Below, one piece after another: positions 24,491-36,032 of a stretch of 64,000 nt of DNA (its first letter is position 1; every line of letters begins with the position of its first letter). Under the pieces are notes generated by a model. It ran no database searches. It had not been told where the DNA came from and saw nothing but the letters and a program-made list of their open reading frames with translations. The stretch comes from Prosapia bicincta (lineage: Eukaryota > Arthropoda > Insecta > Hemiptera > Cercopidae). The stretch is from assembly GCA_036971475.1 (NCBI GenBank), contig JBAIZL010000216.1:188501-252500 (forward strand), read 5' to 3'. The position numbers and the translations under genes were made by a program.

Positions 24491-24655
24491 AAGAAGAAAA
24501 GTCAAAATACATATACAAAATGAATTGTTTAATATTCCTGATGATGTTGGTACTGTTAGCCAACGAAAAGCTTTGAATTGTAAATTCAAATATAATTCTT
24601 GTATTTGTATTTTGACTTTTCTTCTTTATTAATACACAAGAAAACATATTGCGAT
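24491..24655 (+). mobile_element. Solo PLE-type hammerhead element inserted between modules 1 and 2
   Basis: The 5' part AAGAAGAAAAGTCAAAATAC (24491-24510) is the inverse of GTATTTTGACTTTTCTTCTT (about 24605-24624), giving short terminal inverted repeats around a hammerhead motif. The following TATTAATACACAAGAA and ATTGCGATAT block recurs at 27100-27135, where it again follows a PLE hammerhead remnant. Confidence 0.6.
24534..24578 (+). ncRNA. Hammerhead ribozyme motif, intact core
   Basis: Stem I AUUC/GAAU (24534-24537 with 24575-24578), CUGAUGA (24538-24544), extra U24545, stem II GUUGG/CCAAC with a 9-nt loop, GAA (24565-24567), stem III AAGCUU with a GC loop (24568-24573) and U24574 as the nucleotide 5' of the predicted cleavage. 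This is a compact type-I-like hammerhead with minimal stem III, as known from Penelope-like elements. Every catalytic nucleotide is present. It is one of the best candidates in the window. Confidence 0.8.
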
Positions 24656-24736
24656 ATTTATATATATATATATACACACATACATAACTTCTTAAAGTCA
24701 GTGCAACGGAAAAGTAATGGACGACGTAAAATATCG

Positions 24737-24792
<56 letters not shown>

Positions 24793-24845
24793 ATAACTTC
24801 TTATAGTCAGTGCAACGGAAAAGTAATGGGCGACGTGAAATATCG

Positions 24846-24938
<93 letters not shown>

Positions 24939-24996
24939 CATGCATAACTTCTTAAAGTCAGTGCAACGGAAAAGTAATGGACGACGTGAAATATCG

Positions 24997-25031
<35 letters not shown>

Positions 25032-25089
25032 CATGCATAACTTCTTAAAGTCAGTGCAACGGAAAAGTAATGGACGACGTGAAATATCG

Positions 25090-25150
<61 letters not shown>

Positions 25151-25208
25151 CATGCATAACTTCTTAAAGTCAGTGCAACGGAAAAGTAATGGACGACGTG
25201 AAATATCG

Positions 25209-25283
<75 letters not shown>

Positions 25284-25341
25284 CATGCATAACTTCTTAA
25301 AGTCAGTGCAACGGAAAAGTAATGGACGACGTGAAATATCG

Positions 25342-25400
<59 letters not shown>

Positions 25401-25458
25401 CATGCATAACTTCTTAAAGTCAGTGCAACGGAAAAGTAATGGACGACGTGAAATATCG

Positions 25459-25528
<70 letters not shown>

Positions 25529-25532
<4 letters not shown>

Positions 25533-25811
25533 AAGAGAGATTAGAATTGAAATGTAGTCGTGGAACTATGGAGTACTTATAAGTTTTGAGATTGCTGGTA
25601 TTCAAATCATCGAAAGGCTTCACGTATTTAACATAATAAAAGTGTGTTAAGAAAAATAAAAATTATATATTCTTGTTTATGAAATTATTATTCAACCAAT
25701 ATATGATTGTATATAGTGGTAATGTTACTATTTATTGCCAATGTAAACCTTCGAATGGTATAAAACCGTACAGTATTCTTGTATTTGTATTTCTCATATT
25801 TTTTTACCATT

Positions 25812-25895
<84 letters not shown>

Positions 25896-26140
25896 GAAAT
25901 TATTCAATTGAAATAATATTATCAATTTATTTCAGCAAAAATATATGAATTAAAGGCAGTTTTTCTATTTGAAACATTCTTATTCATTTATTAAATTTAT
26001 TACAATAAAACGTATCACCATATACAGTAATGCAGTATATATTACAGTAATACACTATATATATATATATATATATATAAATGATATGCTGCTAATGTAA
26101 GAATGAAGATTGCTCAGATAAAAACAGTTGAGCGTTTACC
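25529..26140. other. Degraded PLE 3' end and compound microsatellite
   Basis: At 25700-25800 the motif order of a PLE 3' end survives in decayed form (TGGTAATGTTACTATT, then ATTGCCAATG, then TTCTTGTATTTGTATTTCTC), followed by (AC)n and (AT)n at 25812-25891. No gene is seen; a further short (AT)n lies at 26056-26079. Confidence 0.5.
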
Positions 26141-26514
26141 TTGTTACAATCAATAAACAAAATGACGCTTCCGAACAATAAGTGGTTACGTCACTATTTA
26201 CTTAACAATCTCCTCCACACAACGCACAATCAATTTGAATCGGTGCCAATGTCTCCGTCACTGGACATTTGGCAACGCACGATCAACTTTTCCCCATTTG
26301 TTCCAACAGACATGAAGGAGACAGACATCACGGACTGTAAGTCACGACGGAATGTCAAGTCCAGGGAAACTAAGCAGAGGCAGTGTGTGGGAGGTTTCTT
26401 GGCTTCGTACTCACCAGCTTGTGGTGCTATCAGATTGAATAAAGTTTGTAACATTCTTATCATGGGTAAATAAATAAATAGATGGCCTAGGACTCAAGTA
26501 ATATCAACAAAAAT

Positions 26515-27174
<660 letters not shown>

Positions 27175-27474
27175 AGAATATAATCTAATAGAAGGTTTCC
27201 AATACTATCCTGAATAGGTAGTAGTTTGGTTTTCATTGTATTTTATCGAAGATTGAATTTACGGGGTGATTTTAAGTTGAGTGAAACTCAACACCGAACT
27301 AATTATGTCATATTTATTGTCCATGATAGGTATTTTAATACACAATGAATCATGTTAATACAATTTTTAAAACCTAACATTTGCCATGTAATAATCGGGT
27401 TGCGAATCATACGGGAATATAATAGATTCATGTGTAGCTTATACAATATTTTACACTCATATAGTACAGCATGA

Positions 27475-28614
27475 AAAGTATAGGTAAGCTTCTCTAAGGT
27501 GTAGGAATGAAGGAAAGGATTGAAGGTATTGGCAATGAGGTAAAACTATCTCTTGGTACTAGAAGTAGCAGGTTAATGATGACTCTTTGAGGAAAGGTTC
27601 ATTACCCGGAGTAGATCTGTAGACTGGAGTCAATAGAGATTGCCACCTCTTCAAACTACTTGCTGATCTACCCAGGCGATTCCCATCACCATGGTCGAGA
27701 GAAAAGTGTAGGTAAGCTTCTCTAAGGTGTAGGAACGAAGGAAAGGATTGAAGGTGGTGGCAATGAGGTAAAACGATCTCTTGGTACTAGAAGTACCAGG
27801 TTAATGATGACTCTTTGAGGAAAGGTTCATTACCCGGAGTAGATCTGTAGACTGGAGTCAATAGAGATTGCCACCTCTTCAAACTACTTGCTGATCTACC
27901 CAGGCGATTCCCATCACCATGGTCGAGAGAAAAGTGTAGGTAAGCTTCTCTAAGGTGTAGGAACGAAGGAAAGGATTGAAGGTGGTGGCAATGAGGTAAA
28001 ACGATCTCTTGGTACTAGAAGTACCAGGTTAATGATGACTCTTTGAGGAAAGGTTCATTACCCGGAGTAGATCTGTAGACTGGAGTCAATAGAGATTGCC
28101 ACCTCTTCAAACTACTTGCTGATCTACCCAGGCGATTCCCATCACCATGGTCGAGAGAAAAGTGTAGGTAAGCTTCTCTAAGGTGTAGGAACGAAGGAAA
28201 GGATTGAAGGTATTGGCAATGAGGTAAAACGATCTCTTGGTACTAGAAGTACCAGGTTAATGATGACTCTTTGAGGAAAGGTTCATTACCCGGAGTAGAT
28301 CTGTATACTGGAGTCAATAGAGATGTCCACCTCCTCAAACTATTTGCTGTTCTACCCAGGCGATTCGCATCAACATGGTCGAGAGAAAAGTGTAGGTAAG
28401 CTTCTCTAAGGTGTAGGAACGAAGGAAAGGATTGAAGGTGGTGGCAATGAGGTAAAACGATCTCTTGGTACTAGAAGTACCAGGTTAATGATGACTCTTT
28501 GAGGAAAGGTTCATTACCCGGAGTAGATCTGTATACTGGAGTCAATAGAGATGTCCACCTCCTCAAACTATTTGCTGATCTACCCAGGCGATTCGCATCA
28601 CCATGGTCGAGAGG
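27475..28614. repeat. 228-bp tandem repeat, five near-identical copies
   Basis: TAGGTAAGCTTCTCTAAGG recurs at 27481, 27709, 27937, 28165 and 28393, exactly 228 bp apart. Units differ at only a few sites. The block is GC-richer than its surroundings. It is followed at 28615 by unique GC-richer sequence. Tandem monomers ahead of unique sequence are a layout seen in the 5' regions of some LINEs, but no protein follows. Confidence 0.95.
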
Positions 28615-28870
28615 CTGGATCCTAAGACCAAACTGTAAGGCCTAGACTGGTCACCTCTGGTACGTGTTTCCCACCAGGGTTTGCCGACTGTTCCAGAACT
28701 ATTAAAGTGGAACTTTCTTAACTGCCCGGTTTTCCCCACCCTTCTGATCCAAGAAGTGGAATCGGTTTTTAACCGTTTACGGTATGCTTTACCTGTGACT
28801 CGGCCAACGGAATGGGACCGTCAGCCTGCCCACTAGGCCTTGAGGGCGATATTGGTAAAACAGTAGAACT
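28615..28870. other. GC-richer unique segment joined to the 228-bp repeats
   Basis: Its composition clearly differs from the AT-rich flank (for example GGTTTTTAACCGTTTACGG near 28765 and GACCGTCAGCCTGCCCAC near 28820). It has no open frame longer than a few dozen codons. It may be a 5' untranslated region of a retroelement; I do not recognise the family. Confidence 0.4.
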
Positions 28871-29440
28871 ATGTAGAGCCACACTATAGCTAACTATCTT
28901 CACATTTGCTTAAGAAGGTACGTAACCGTCTATCAGAAGCAAATAGGGTTTTCGCTAATAAAAGTTCTCAAAGGTTTTAAGCTTTAGAATTCTTTTGTAA
29001 TGTGTAAACTTCAGGGCTGCAGGAATAAGGGGGGAGTAGGTGTCGTAGGTAATCATTAATGAGGTCACCTTTTTATTGAAGAACGTGTTAAAAGGAAGCA
29101 AATTCAAGGTAGGGGCTACTACGTATTTTTTGCACTTTTTACCTGATTAATTAACATATTCAGCTGCAGACAGCTTAGTAGCTGCACTATTTCCTAATCC
29201 TTCCGAAGTTGCGATGTGTTGCAGTGTGAGCACGTTACAGCCAATACTCCGAGATCCACACCATGCTTGCATCTTGGGATTTATTCGGTGCAGGACATTG
29301 AGTGGCTTATCTTCTGTAATCGTTTTTTTTTAGTTACATCATTTAACACAACTAATCTCAAATAGGGCAATTAAAAGGATACTTAAACTGGAGGCAGCAT
29401 AGTTGGCTAAGAATTATGTAACTGTATAAAGTCAAAATTA
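28871..29440. other. No gene recognised
   Basis: Mixed-composition spacer without long frames or clear repeats. Confidence 0.4.
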
Positions 29441-29442
29441 TA

Positions 29443-29606
29443 AACACTTTGTTATCATACGCGTTTCTATGGTTTATGCAATTATCATCAGTGATACAGT
29501 AGTATTGCAAAATCTCAACTACTTTTTTTAGTTTCAGTTATGGTTTTTTAATAGTATCGATGATGATGATGTCATGGGTCATCGAAACGCGTATGATTAT
29601 AAAGTG
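29443..29606. mobile_element. Foldback element of the GAAACGCGU hammerhead family
   Basis: Left arm TTATCATACGCGTTTC (29452-29467) and right arm GAAACGCGTATGATTATAA (about 29585-29603) are inverted. Each arm holds remains of a hammerhead. The left, read on the minus strand, keeps a full core; in the right the CU of CUGAUGA is lost although a GAUGA/UCAUC stem II is intact. Confidence 0.6.
29453..29496 (-). ncRNA. Hammerhead ribozyme motif with eroded stem II
   Basis: Minus strand: stem I UAUCA/UGAUA (29492-29496 with 29453-29457, all five pairs), CUGAUGA (29485-29491), a poorly pairing stem II region (29468-29484), GAA (29465-29467), stem III ACGCGU (29459-29464) and A29458 before the predicted cleavage. 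Stem I is complementary with a sequence different from the related motif at 53354-53396 (ACUCA/UGAGU), which is compensatory evidence for the fold. Confidence 0.6.
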
Positions 29607-30310
29607 AGTTAGTGTAGAGCTATTCACTTTAAACTCAAAAGCTCAAATATTACTCATATACGCTGTCTTGATATTGTCCCTCTTCTCTGTCGCTCTGCAG
29701 GACCCAACAAGAACTCTCGATACTTGTCCACTTTGCTCCGCTGAGAGGCGTGAAAGTCCACATCTAGGGTCCAAAGCACCACTTATCGCATAACAGTCAG
29801 AGAAAGTGGACCACATGCTAAGTAAGATGTGCTCTAACACAAAATAACTATACATATAAATGGTTTCCTAAAAAAAAATTTATGTAATAGTTTTACACAT
29901 TTGTTTAACAATATTATCATTTTATTGTAAATTAAGCACTTTAAGTAAATGGGACATGAAAAAACTTTTTCGCCGGCTATTGTGTTATCAGTTATAACTT
30001 CATTTCATTTTATTCTTAGTTAATTCCAAACTTAGTGTCCTGAAACTTTAAATGGAAGGAAACTTTAAACTTATTACGTACTTTGTTTTAATTTGGGGGA
30101 AATAAAAGGCCTACAAAATTTTTCTGAAGTTGTGAATAATAGCTTCTAACGGTTTTTTTAATCTTCAAAGTTCCAAAACAATCTTTTTTCTTCAAACAAG
30201 TTCGAAAATTGTTTGAATTCTTAATATTAAAATTGCATATAAAACTAAAAGTAAAATAATAAATATAATGAATAACAATAATATGCAAAAAAAGGTTGTT
30301 GTTTGTAAAT
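29607..30310. other. No gene recognised
   Basis: A 70-codon minus frame at 29643-29855 lies in a short GC-richer patch but has no identifiable domain. The rest is AT-rich. Confidence 0.4.
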
Positions 30311-30319
30311 TAGAACGCG

Positions 30320-30640
30320 AAATGTGTATTAAAACTCATACAGGTAAACCAAGAAAAGATTAAAATAAATATATAAAGAATATTAAAATGCTTATAAAAA
30401 ACTAAAAATACAAATCAAATTTTGCAAATCCTTCTATTGATAAAAACAAAAAAATTTCCAAATAAAGAAAATATTAAACTTATAAAAGAATAATAAAGGA
30501 TTAGGAATTGAACGTATAGAGTATTCGAAATATATAAATACAGTAATAATAATAAATTAGTAAATGAACAAATACAAATATGATCTAAATTTGATACTAT
30601 ATTCAATGGCTACAATGTTACAACAAAGAGATAAACTTGG
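30320..30640 (+). pseudogene. Penelope-like element endonuclease tail, multiply broken
   Basis: Plus-strand translation with several stops and frameshifts still shows the family order: a K(T)HTGK segment near 30329, KYIKNIK near 30365, KYKSNFAN near 30405, and NKLVNEQIQI followed by SKFDTIFN near 30555-30610, then a stop near 30630. This extends further 5' than the copy at 17.06 kb, towards the GIY-YIG core, but is clearly dead. Confidence 0.65.
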
Positions 30641-30800
30641 TAATATTGTAATGTGACAATAATGCTGATTCTAATTTAACATTTATACCTGTATTATTGT
30701 AATATTCATTCCTGATGATGCTGGTACTGTTTACCAACGGAAAGCTTTGAATAATAAAAAGTTAATAAATTATTCATGCAATTGAATATACTCAGTTATT
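30641..30800 (+). mobile_element. Penelope-like element 3' end (third copy)
   Basis: It follows the broken coding tail and contains GGTAATATTGTAAT, a hammerhead motif, and a diverged terminal part ending near ATTTAATATATATT. It differs from the copies at 17.5 and 24.2 kb after the ribozyme. Confidence 0.6.
30708..30752 (+). ncRNA. Hammerhead ribozyme motif with A13 to G change
   Basis: Stem I AUUC/GAAU (30708-30711 with 30749-30752), CUGAUGA (30712-30718), extra U, stem II GCUGG/CCAAC (one mismatch), GGA in place of GAA (30739-30741), stem III AAGCUU (30742-30747), U30748. A13 is essential in known hammerheads, so loss of activity is expected. Confidence 0.6.
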
Positions 30801-31600
30801 TAATATATATTTTAATAGCACTGAAGATAGTGTGTTCGTAGTACTATTAGACGCCTCTGGCCGGACTGTGGCTTGCTGGCTGCAGCTGCTTCCAACGCTA
30901 ATCACCGTTGTGCAATGCAATCTGTCGGACAATCAGCCAAACTAGCTAAACTTAGCCTACCTTTATTCGCCAAACCAGTCGCCATTAGTAATGAATGCTA
31001 TCATAACATATTGGAAAAGCCTGGCCTACTTTACCTTAATAAGGCATTATAATTATAAGCGGAAAGAAATAAACAAGCTGTCTGTTCTTCGATACGGTCG
31101 CTCTATCGGCTTGATGCTTATAAATTCAATCAGATTAGAAAATAATTAATTCCTTGTGTAATCCACGAAGCAGTAAAATTATCTGTTATTTTCCTAAACT
31201 CTGTGTAATACCTTCAGAAATAATTATATTGCGTGTAATATGTTTACAGTTAAAAGGCGGTAGTAAAATCAACCGTGCAGTTAAAGCACGTTCGGCTGGC
31301 GTAGTTGTAATACAATTACATGTAAAGTGTTAAGGCAAGTTATTTGGTTTTATGTGGACGATTAGCGTCATACAACACTAACGTCATGAATGTAAAATCG
31401 TTACAATTTGGACAAATACAATCCGTAACTATAACTAATAATAAAAACAAGTAATACAAAAATAATTCAAGTAAATTCATACTGAGGTTAACAAAGAACA
31501 AAATTATTTTAGCTATCCTACAGCAATATTTATGATATTTTGTGGTAAACATGGCAACAGTTTATGGCTGTACAATTTAGCTTTCGACAACCAGAATTGG
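30801..31600. other. No gene recognised
   Basis: A GC-richer patch at 30845-31010 has no long frame. The rest is AT-rich. Confidence 0.4.
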
Positions 31601-31639
31601 GTGGAATTCATATACATCTTTGAGAAATATATATCTAGG

Positions 31640-31827
31640 TATTATAAAATTAGGTATATACAAAGGTGAGCTAGATGTAGATTCTCAGTTCAAATCCGGC
31701 TGGAGAACATAAATTTTATAATTTTATTACTAAACAAATCTGTCCAAATAGGTTTAAAAAAATGTATTTGATCTTGATTGGATAAATAAAAACGTATTTA
31801 TACAAGATATATATCTATATATAATAC

Positions 31828-31858
<31 letters not shown>

Positions 31859-31859
31859 A

Positions 31860-31925
<66 letters not shown>
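31640..31925 (+). repeat. Family A 3' part behind a tRNA-like segment (copy 6)
   Basis: AGTTCAAATCCGG (about 31690-31702) looks like a tRNA B box. It is followed by CATAAATTTTATAATTTTA and the family A markers AATGTATTTGATCTTGATTGG and ACGTATTTATA, then a long (AT)n to 31922. A similar tRNA-like head precedes copy 9 at 57.74 kb. This suggests family A or a subfamily is a tRNA-derived SINE. Confidence 0.55.
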
Positions 31926-34430
31926 TTACGTGTTATATTAAGCTCGAAAGGTTTTTAAAAATGACTTTATTTTTACAAACCTTTGTTAATTAAGAAACAT
32001 TTAATTTTGAAATGGTTACAATAATTTAGCTTAATAAAAACATAAATTCAAATACAACTGATGTACATTCAGCTGGAGCGGAAAACGTCTGTGCGATACA
32101 GAGGCGACTTACACACTGCCGGGGCTCTGTTCTCACCACCTATATAATACAAAAGCTGCGTAAGCAGGAATTTTCCTAGCACGCATTTAATTATGAAATG
32201 TTCACATAAATTGTTCATATAACTTATATATATATCAGGAGAGTGTGTGCTAATAAAAAGAATTTAATAAGTGCAAACTCCAGAAATGATCTTTTACTTA
32301 GTTCTTGCATGTTATGACCAAGAGTTAGATTGCTATCCTTGACAAATGCATTTACCCAATAGAAAAATATGTTGAATTTAGTATAATAACTATTGCACAA
32401 AATATATCCTGAAAATATAGTTTTGGTGTAAGAATTATAAATTAAAAATCCCAAATTATGATTGCTTGGATTTGTAATAACAGTAATTATTAAATTAATA
32501 AAATAATTCTGTCTACACTACACATTACCGAACTTCGTACCAATAAATAATTTCATTTTCCGTAGATAGTTCAGGGTCTGCAAACACTTGCATTGTTTAT
32601 ATATAAATTATAACAAAACTGGAGTTTATTGTCAAGTTGTTTGCAACTCTAACCTCATCTCTCTTCTGTTATGAAATTATAATATAAAAAATAACAATTT
32701 AATTTTATTATTACTGTTAAAGAAATTTATTGTCACCGCTAAATATGTTTTTTGAACACATTAAAATTAATCCAAGAATTTTTGAATCTAAGAAACAAAC
32801 AAAAACTTACTGGTTACTTATGAAATTTAATATTTATTTGCTAATCAATTTACAGATAATTTACAATTTTAAATAATAAATTTTGATGATTTGTTGGCTA
32901 TTTTGATCGGTAAAACAAACAGAAAAAAGTTGTTACAAATTATCAGTTGTCTTAAATCTAAAATTGTCTTTACAACCGCTGTTGAATGCATTTATCTCTA
33001 GGCATGAGGTAAACTGTGTTACGGAATGTAATTTAATACATTTATTTACTTTGAACGCTCTCTAAAGTTACTTTTAGGCTTTTAGGTTGATTTTACAAAT
33101 ATTGAATTTTCAATAATTAATTAACTGGAATTTATTTCGAATTGTGTACTCTTTGGGGTCGTTAACTACTATGAGGAATGCGTTCCTTGTCGTCTCATCT
33201 GGCTCTCAGGATTGGACTCCTTCAGCTCCTCGAACTTCTGTACTCTTCGTTTTCTTGAGCTTCCTTCCTCAATTGCCTAAACCTACGTCTCTTCTTCTCC
33301 GACTCCTGGATTGCCCTTCTATTACTTCACTCTATTGTATGTCTTCCTTTTTCCTGATATAGCCAATCCTAGACTGTATTTGCTTCGTCGCAGTAATCAG
33401 ATATAATTGTCCTTCTTTGCACGCACCTTGTTTAGGAAAGTACACTTCCGCCGCCAAAGCATCTACTTTGGTAACTAAGGCTTAGGGGTTTGCTCCTCAT
33501 AAATTTATCTTTAGTCAGTTCATTGTTCTAGTTACCAGTTTAGTAATTTCTGTAATTTTGATTACCATTTATTTTTTAAAACTAAGTTATCTTTTAAACA
33601 CAGCAACCTTTGAACTGTGATGCATTCATTTACAATAGATCTATTACTTGTTCTAGACTGCTTCGTGCATAGGTATAAACAATGATTTTTTTTTTTCTTA
33701 CCACCTACATTTGACGTATATACGTTATCTTTTTAATACACGTACGTAAGGGATGTGTATATATATATATTTATATATATATATATATATATATATACGA
33801 GTGCTTACATGCGCGCGTGGGTTGGTGTGTGTACTCGCGGATTAGTATTTACATTATAATTTACGTGACAAGGTAGTAAACTAAGGTTAACAAGGATAAG
33901 TACACTGCATACCCAAATATACAAAACACGGTGCCGGATATGCAACTATTTACCAATAAACGCGAACTGTAAAGCGTAAACTAAAATCAATGAAAACGTA
34001 TTATTTATTATCTTACCAGTTAATTCCTAATTATCATCCACATCATACATATTTCTAATTCCGACAAAATTTATTACATATATTGTAACACATTTTATTA
34101 TATTCTTTTATTATAAAATTAAAAATAAAAATGTAGCTTTTAATGGGGGCAATAATGTTGTCCCATTTTTTGAGAAAACTGAACGAATGTAGTTTTTTCA
34201 CAGATAATTTATATTTATATTTAATGTGATCAATATCTTTACATGCACAAACAATTGTTTATTTAATCTGTAGTTCTTTTTCATTTCCTCAATCAATAAA
34301 ATATTTTTAACAAATCCATTTTAATAATAGTAGGACTTTTTAATTCTTATTTCGTACTGAAACAATAAATTAGTAATAGAGTATATTAATAGTAATAATA
34401 ATAATAACACCAAATAGTGTTTTTTATAAA
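31926..34430. other. No gene recognised in 2.5 kb
   Basis: The sequence is mostly AT-rich. A slightly GC-richer patch at 33140-33360 carries a 72-codon plus frame with no domain. Short (AT)n lies at 33761-33795. The interval separates the cuticular gene at 34.4-36.1 kb from the repeats to its left. Confidence 0.45.
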
Positions 34431-34436
34431 ATAACT

Positions 34437-34442
34437 TTTATT
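34437..34442 (-). terminator. Polyadenylation signal of the MASK cuticular gene
   Basis: AATAAA on the minus strand, about 130 nt past the stop codon, in the same context as the other two genes. Confidence 0.65.
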
Positions 34443-34572
34443 ATAAAATATTTGTACAAACAATATAAAACCTATTAGCTAACTCATTGTACTTGTATAG
34501 TATATGTGTGTTGAATAGAATGAAGGGTGATCGATGCTCGTGAGGTATTTGCGTATGCGGACTTGGGAAAAG

Positions 34573-35313
34573 TTAATACTGCTTCTGTGCGTAATGCGCA
34601 GGAGCGGGTACGGCATAATGCGCACGAGCGGGTGCGGCATAGTGCACAGGGGCAGGTGCCGCATAATGCGCAGGGGCAGGTGCGGCATAATGCGCACGAG
34701 CGGGTGCGGCATAATGCGCAGGAGCGGGTGCGGCATAGTGCGCAGGAGCGGGTGCGTACTTGGCTGCGGGGGCAGGGTGCGTGTTGTGCTCTCTGTGGAT
34801 CACTGCATTGAACCCATGTTCGTGGTCAGCCGAGTACTCTACAGTCCTTTTAGAGCCGTCAGGTTCCACCAAGCTGTAGCTGCCTTGAACAATACCACCG
34901 TGCAGTTGTTCGTGTTGGCTTTTGATGTCACCCGTGTGCTCATCGTTTACACTGTACTCGAAGCTGTACTCTGGGTTGGGATCATACGCCTCTTCGCGGT
35001 ATCCTTTGGCCGAATCCGCGTAGTGTGATGCTGGGGCTGCATACTGGGGTGCTTGCGCTGCGTAGTGCGATGGGGCTGCATACTGGGGTGCTTGCGCTGC
35101 GTAGTGCGATGGGGCTGCATACTGGGGTGCTTGCGCTGCGTAGTGCGATGGGGCTGCATACTGGGGTGCTTGCGCTGCGTAGTGCGATGGGGCTGCATAT
35201 CGAGGTGCTGGGGCGGCATATGCTACTTGCTTAGCAGGGGCATGGGAATATCCTGGCTCTACGTAGATAGGACTGGCATATGCCGCAGACACCAAACACG
35301 CTAAAGTGAGCAC
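34573..35313 (-). CDS. RR-2 cuticular protein with long Ala/Pro/Tyr/His repeats, exon 2
   Basis: The spliced product is MASK plus 246 residues, 250 aa. The signal peptide is [17 protein letters not shown], cleaved before SPIYVEP. Mature N-terminal part: four identical 13-residue repeats (pattern [13 protein letters not shown], encoded by four identical 39-bp units at about 35033-35190). Then the extended RR-2 domain ([54 protein letters not shown]), the predicted chitin-binding module. The C-terminal quarter is an [12 protein letters not shown] repeat. The acceptor CTTACAG before 35313 sets the exon start in phase 0. The frame also runs upstream of the acceptor to 35406, but that part is intron. 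It is a structural cuticle component secreted by epidermal cells. Confidence 0.95.
   Translation of the reverse strand: MLTLACLVSAAYASPIYVEPGYSHAPAKQVAYAAPAPRYAAPSHYAAQAPQYAAPSHYAAQAPQYAAPSHYAAQAPQYAAPSHYAAQAPQYAAPASHYADSAKGYREEAYDPNPEYSFEYSVNDEHTGDIKSQHEQLHGGIVQGSYSLVEPDGSKRTVEYSADHEHGFNAVIHREHNTHPAPAAKYAPAPAHYAAPAPAHYAAPARAHYAAPAPAHYAAPAPVHYAAPARAHYAVPAPAHYAQKQY
35033..35190 (-). repeat. Four identical 39-bp coding repeats in the MASK cuticular gene
   Basis: On the plus strand GGCTGCATACTGGGGTGC recurs every 39 bp four times with no difference between units. Perfect identity including third codon positions points to recent expansion or homogenisation. Confidence 0.9.
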
Positions 35314-35770
35314 CTGTAAGGAATGTAACGTAAATATTATTATGAATTTCACTTCAATTAAATTTAATAAGAATGAGTGTCGGTTATAAATAAATATATA
35401 CAGCATTTCACTATTAAAATTAGTTTCGTGAGTCTATATCAGACACAATGTTTTTTTTATTTATTAATTTTCTAGGCTTTAATTTTAGATGTATTCTCTA
35501 GACTGAGATCTTATCAGTATATTGTATCTGAAGTCGTGTTGATACATTTAGCAAACATTGTTTACATTTTAAACATGATTTCCTAATATATTTAAACCTT
35601 TATACACCCTCGTAGAAAAAATATGCTTTTATTGAAAATGAACGTTTATTATGCTCTGAGCTATGTGATTATAAAATAAATATTTCTTTTGTAATTTAGA
35701 AAAAAAAAATTCTGAAAAGAACTTACAAATAAAGTGATTATTTATACCTAAATACTTGGACTATGTTCTC

Positions 35771-35940
35771 ATGTTACACTTGTCTATAGTAGCACTTACT
35801 TTTTTATTACTGAAGATGGCATATTCGAGAAATTTGTCCTATTTTCAACTCAGACCATAACTCATTGCCTGAGTTGAGACAGTGAAACGGTCGTCCTCAA
35901 TAATCAAAAAAGTAAGTGGAACTATAGACAAGTGTAACAT
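35771..35940. mobile_element. Foldback element with hammerhead-like core, in intron 1
   Basis: Left arm ATGTTACACTTGTCTATAG (35771-35789) and right arm CTATAGACAAGTGTAACAT (35922-35940) are exact inverse complements, continuing imperfectly through AAGTAAGTGGAA and its partner. Inside the left arm, plus strand, CUGAAGA (35810-35816) followed by U and GGC matches a CUGANGA core, but the matching GAAA half is disrupted (GAGAAA). The right arm has a reduced version. I read it as a decayed member of the hammerhead foldback class. Confidence 0.55.
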
Positions 35941-35941
35941 A

Positions 35942-35991
35942 GCAACACACACACACACTCACGCTCGCTCTCACGCACACACATACACACA

Positions 35992-36030
<39 letters not shown>
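35942..36030. repeat. (CA)n/(TG)n microsatellite adjoining the intron 1 donor
   Basis: Interrupted CA repeat with some CT and CG. On the gene strand it is a TG tract beginning about 8 nt after the exon/intron junction. This is the same position and strand as the larger tract in the MACK gene. Confidence 0.9.

Positions 36031-36032
<2 letters not shown>

Larger units (their letters stand above)
24412..25528 (+). repeat. Eight copies of a 65-70-bp module separated by (AT)n tracts
   Basis: Each module contains AACTTCTTAAAGTCAGTGC, then AACGGAAAAGTAATGG, then GACGTGAAATATCGCTATA, and is flanked by (AT)n of variable length. Copies lie at about 24412-24478, 24676-24740, 24784-24850, 24932-25000, 25025-25092, 25143-25211, 25275-25344 and 25393-25461, all in the same orientation. 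A ninth, inverted copy occurs at about 38225-38290. The modules are nearly identical while the (AT)n spacers vary, which suggests expansion by exchange between (AT)n tracts. Long frames of Tyr-Ile repeats across the array are artefacts. Confidence 0.92.

Noticed and set aside
24223..25557. Open frames rich in Tyr-Ile
   Set aside because: Translation of (AT)n tracts and their embedded modules.
26141..26473. Overlapping 110-codon plus and 77-codon minus frames as genes
   Set aside because: No domain or signal. The minus frame includes a GGTGAGT donor-like site after about 14 codons, so a spliced exon is conceivable, but nothing else supports it.
27709..28614. Hammerhead or coding content in the 228-bp repeats
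   Set aside because: No CUGANGA...GAAA arrangement in either strand and no long frame.
29643..29855. 70-codon minus frame
   Set aside because: No recognisable family; it lies in a short GC-richer patch probably derived from a repeat.
34534..35304. Long frames on the plus strand opposite the MASK gene
   Set aside because: Shadows of the repetitive, GC-rich coding exon; the minus strand has the signal peptide, splice sites and RR-2 domain.
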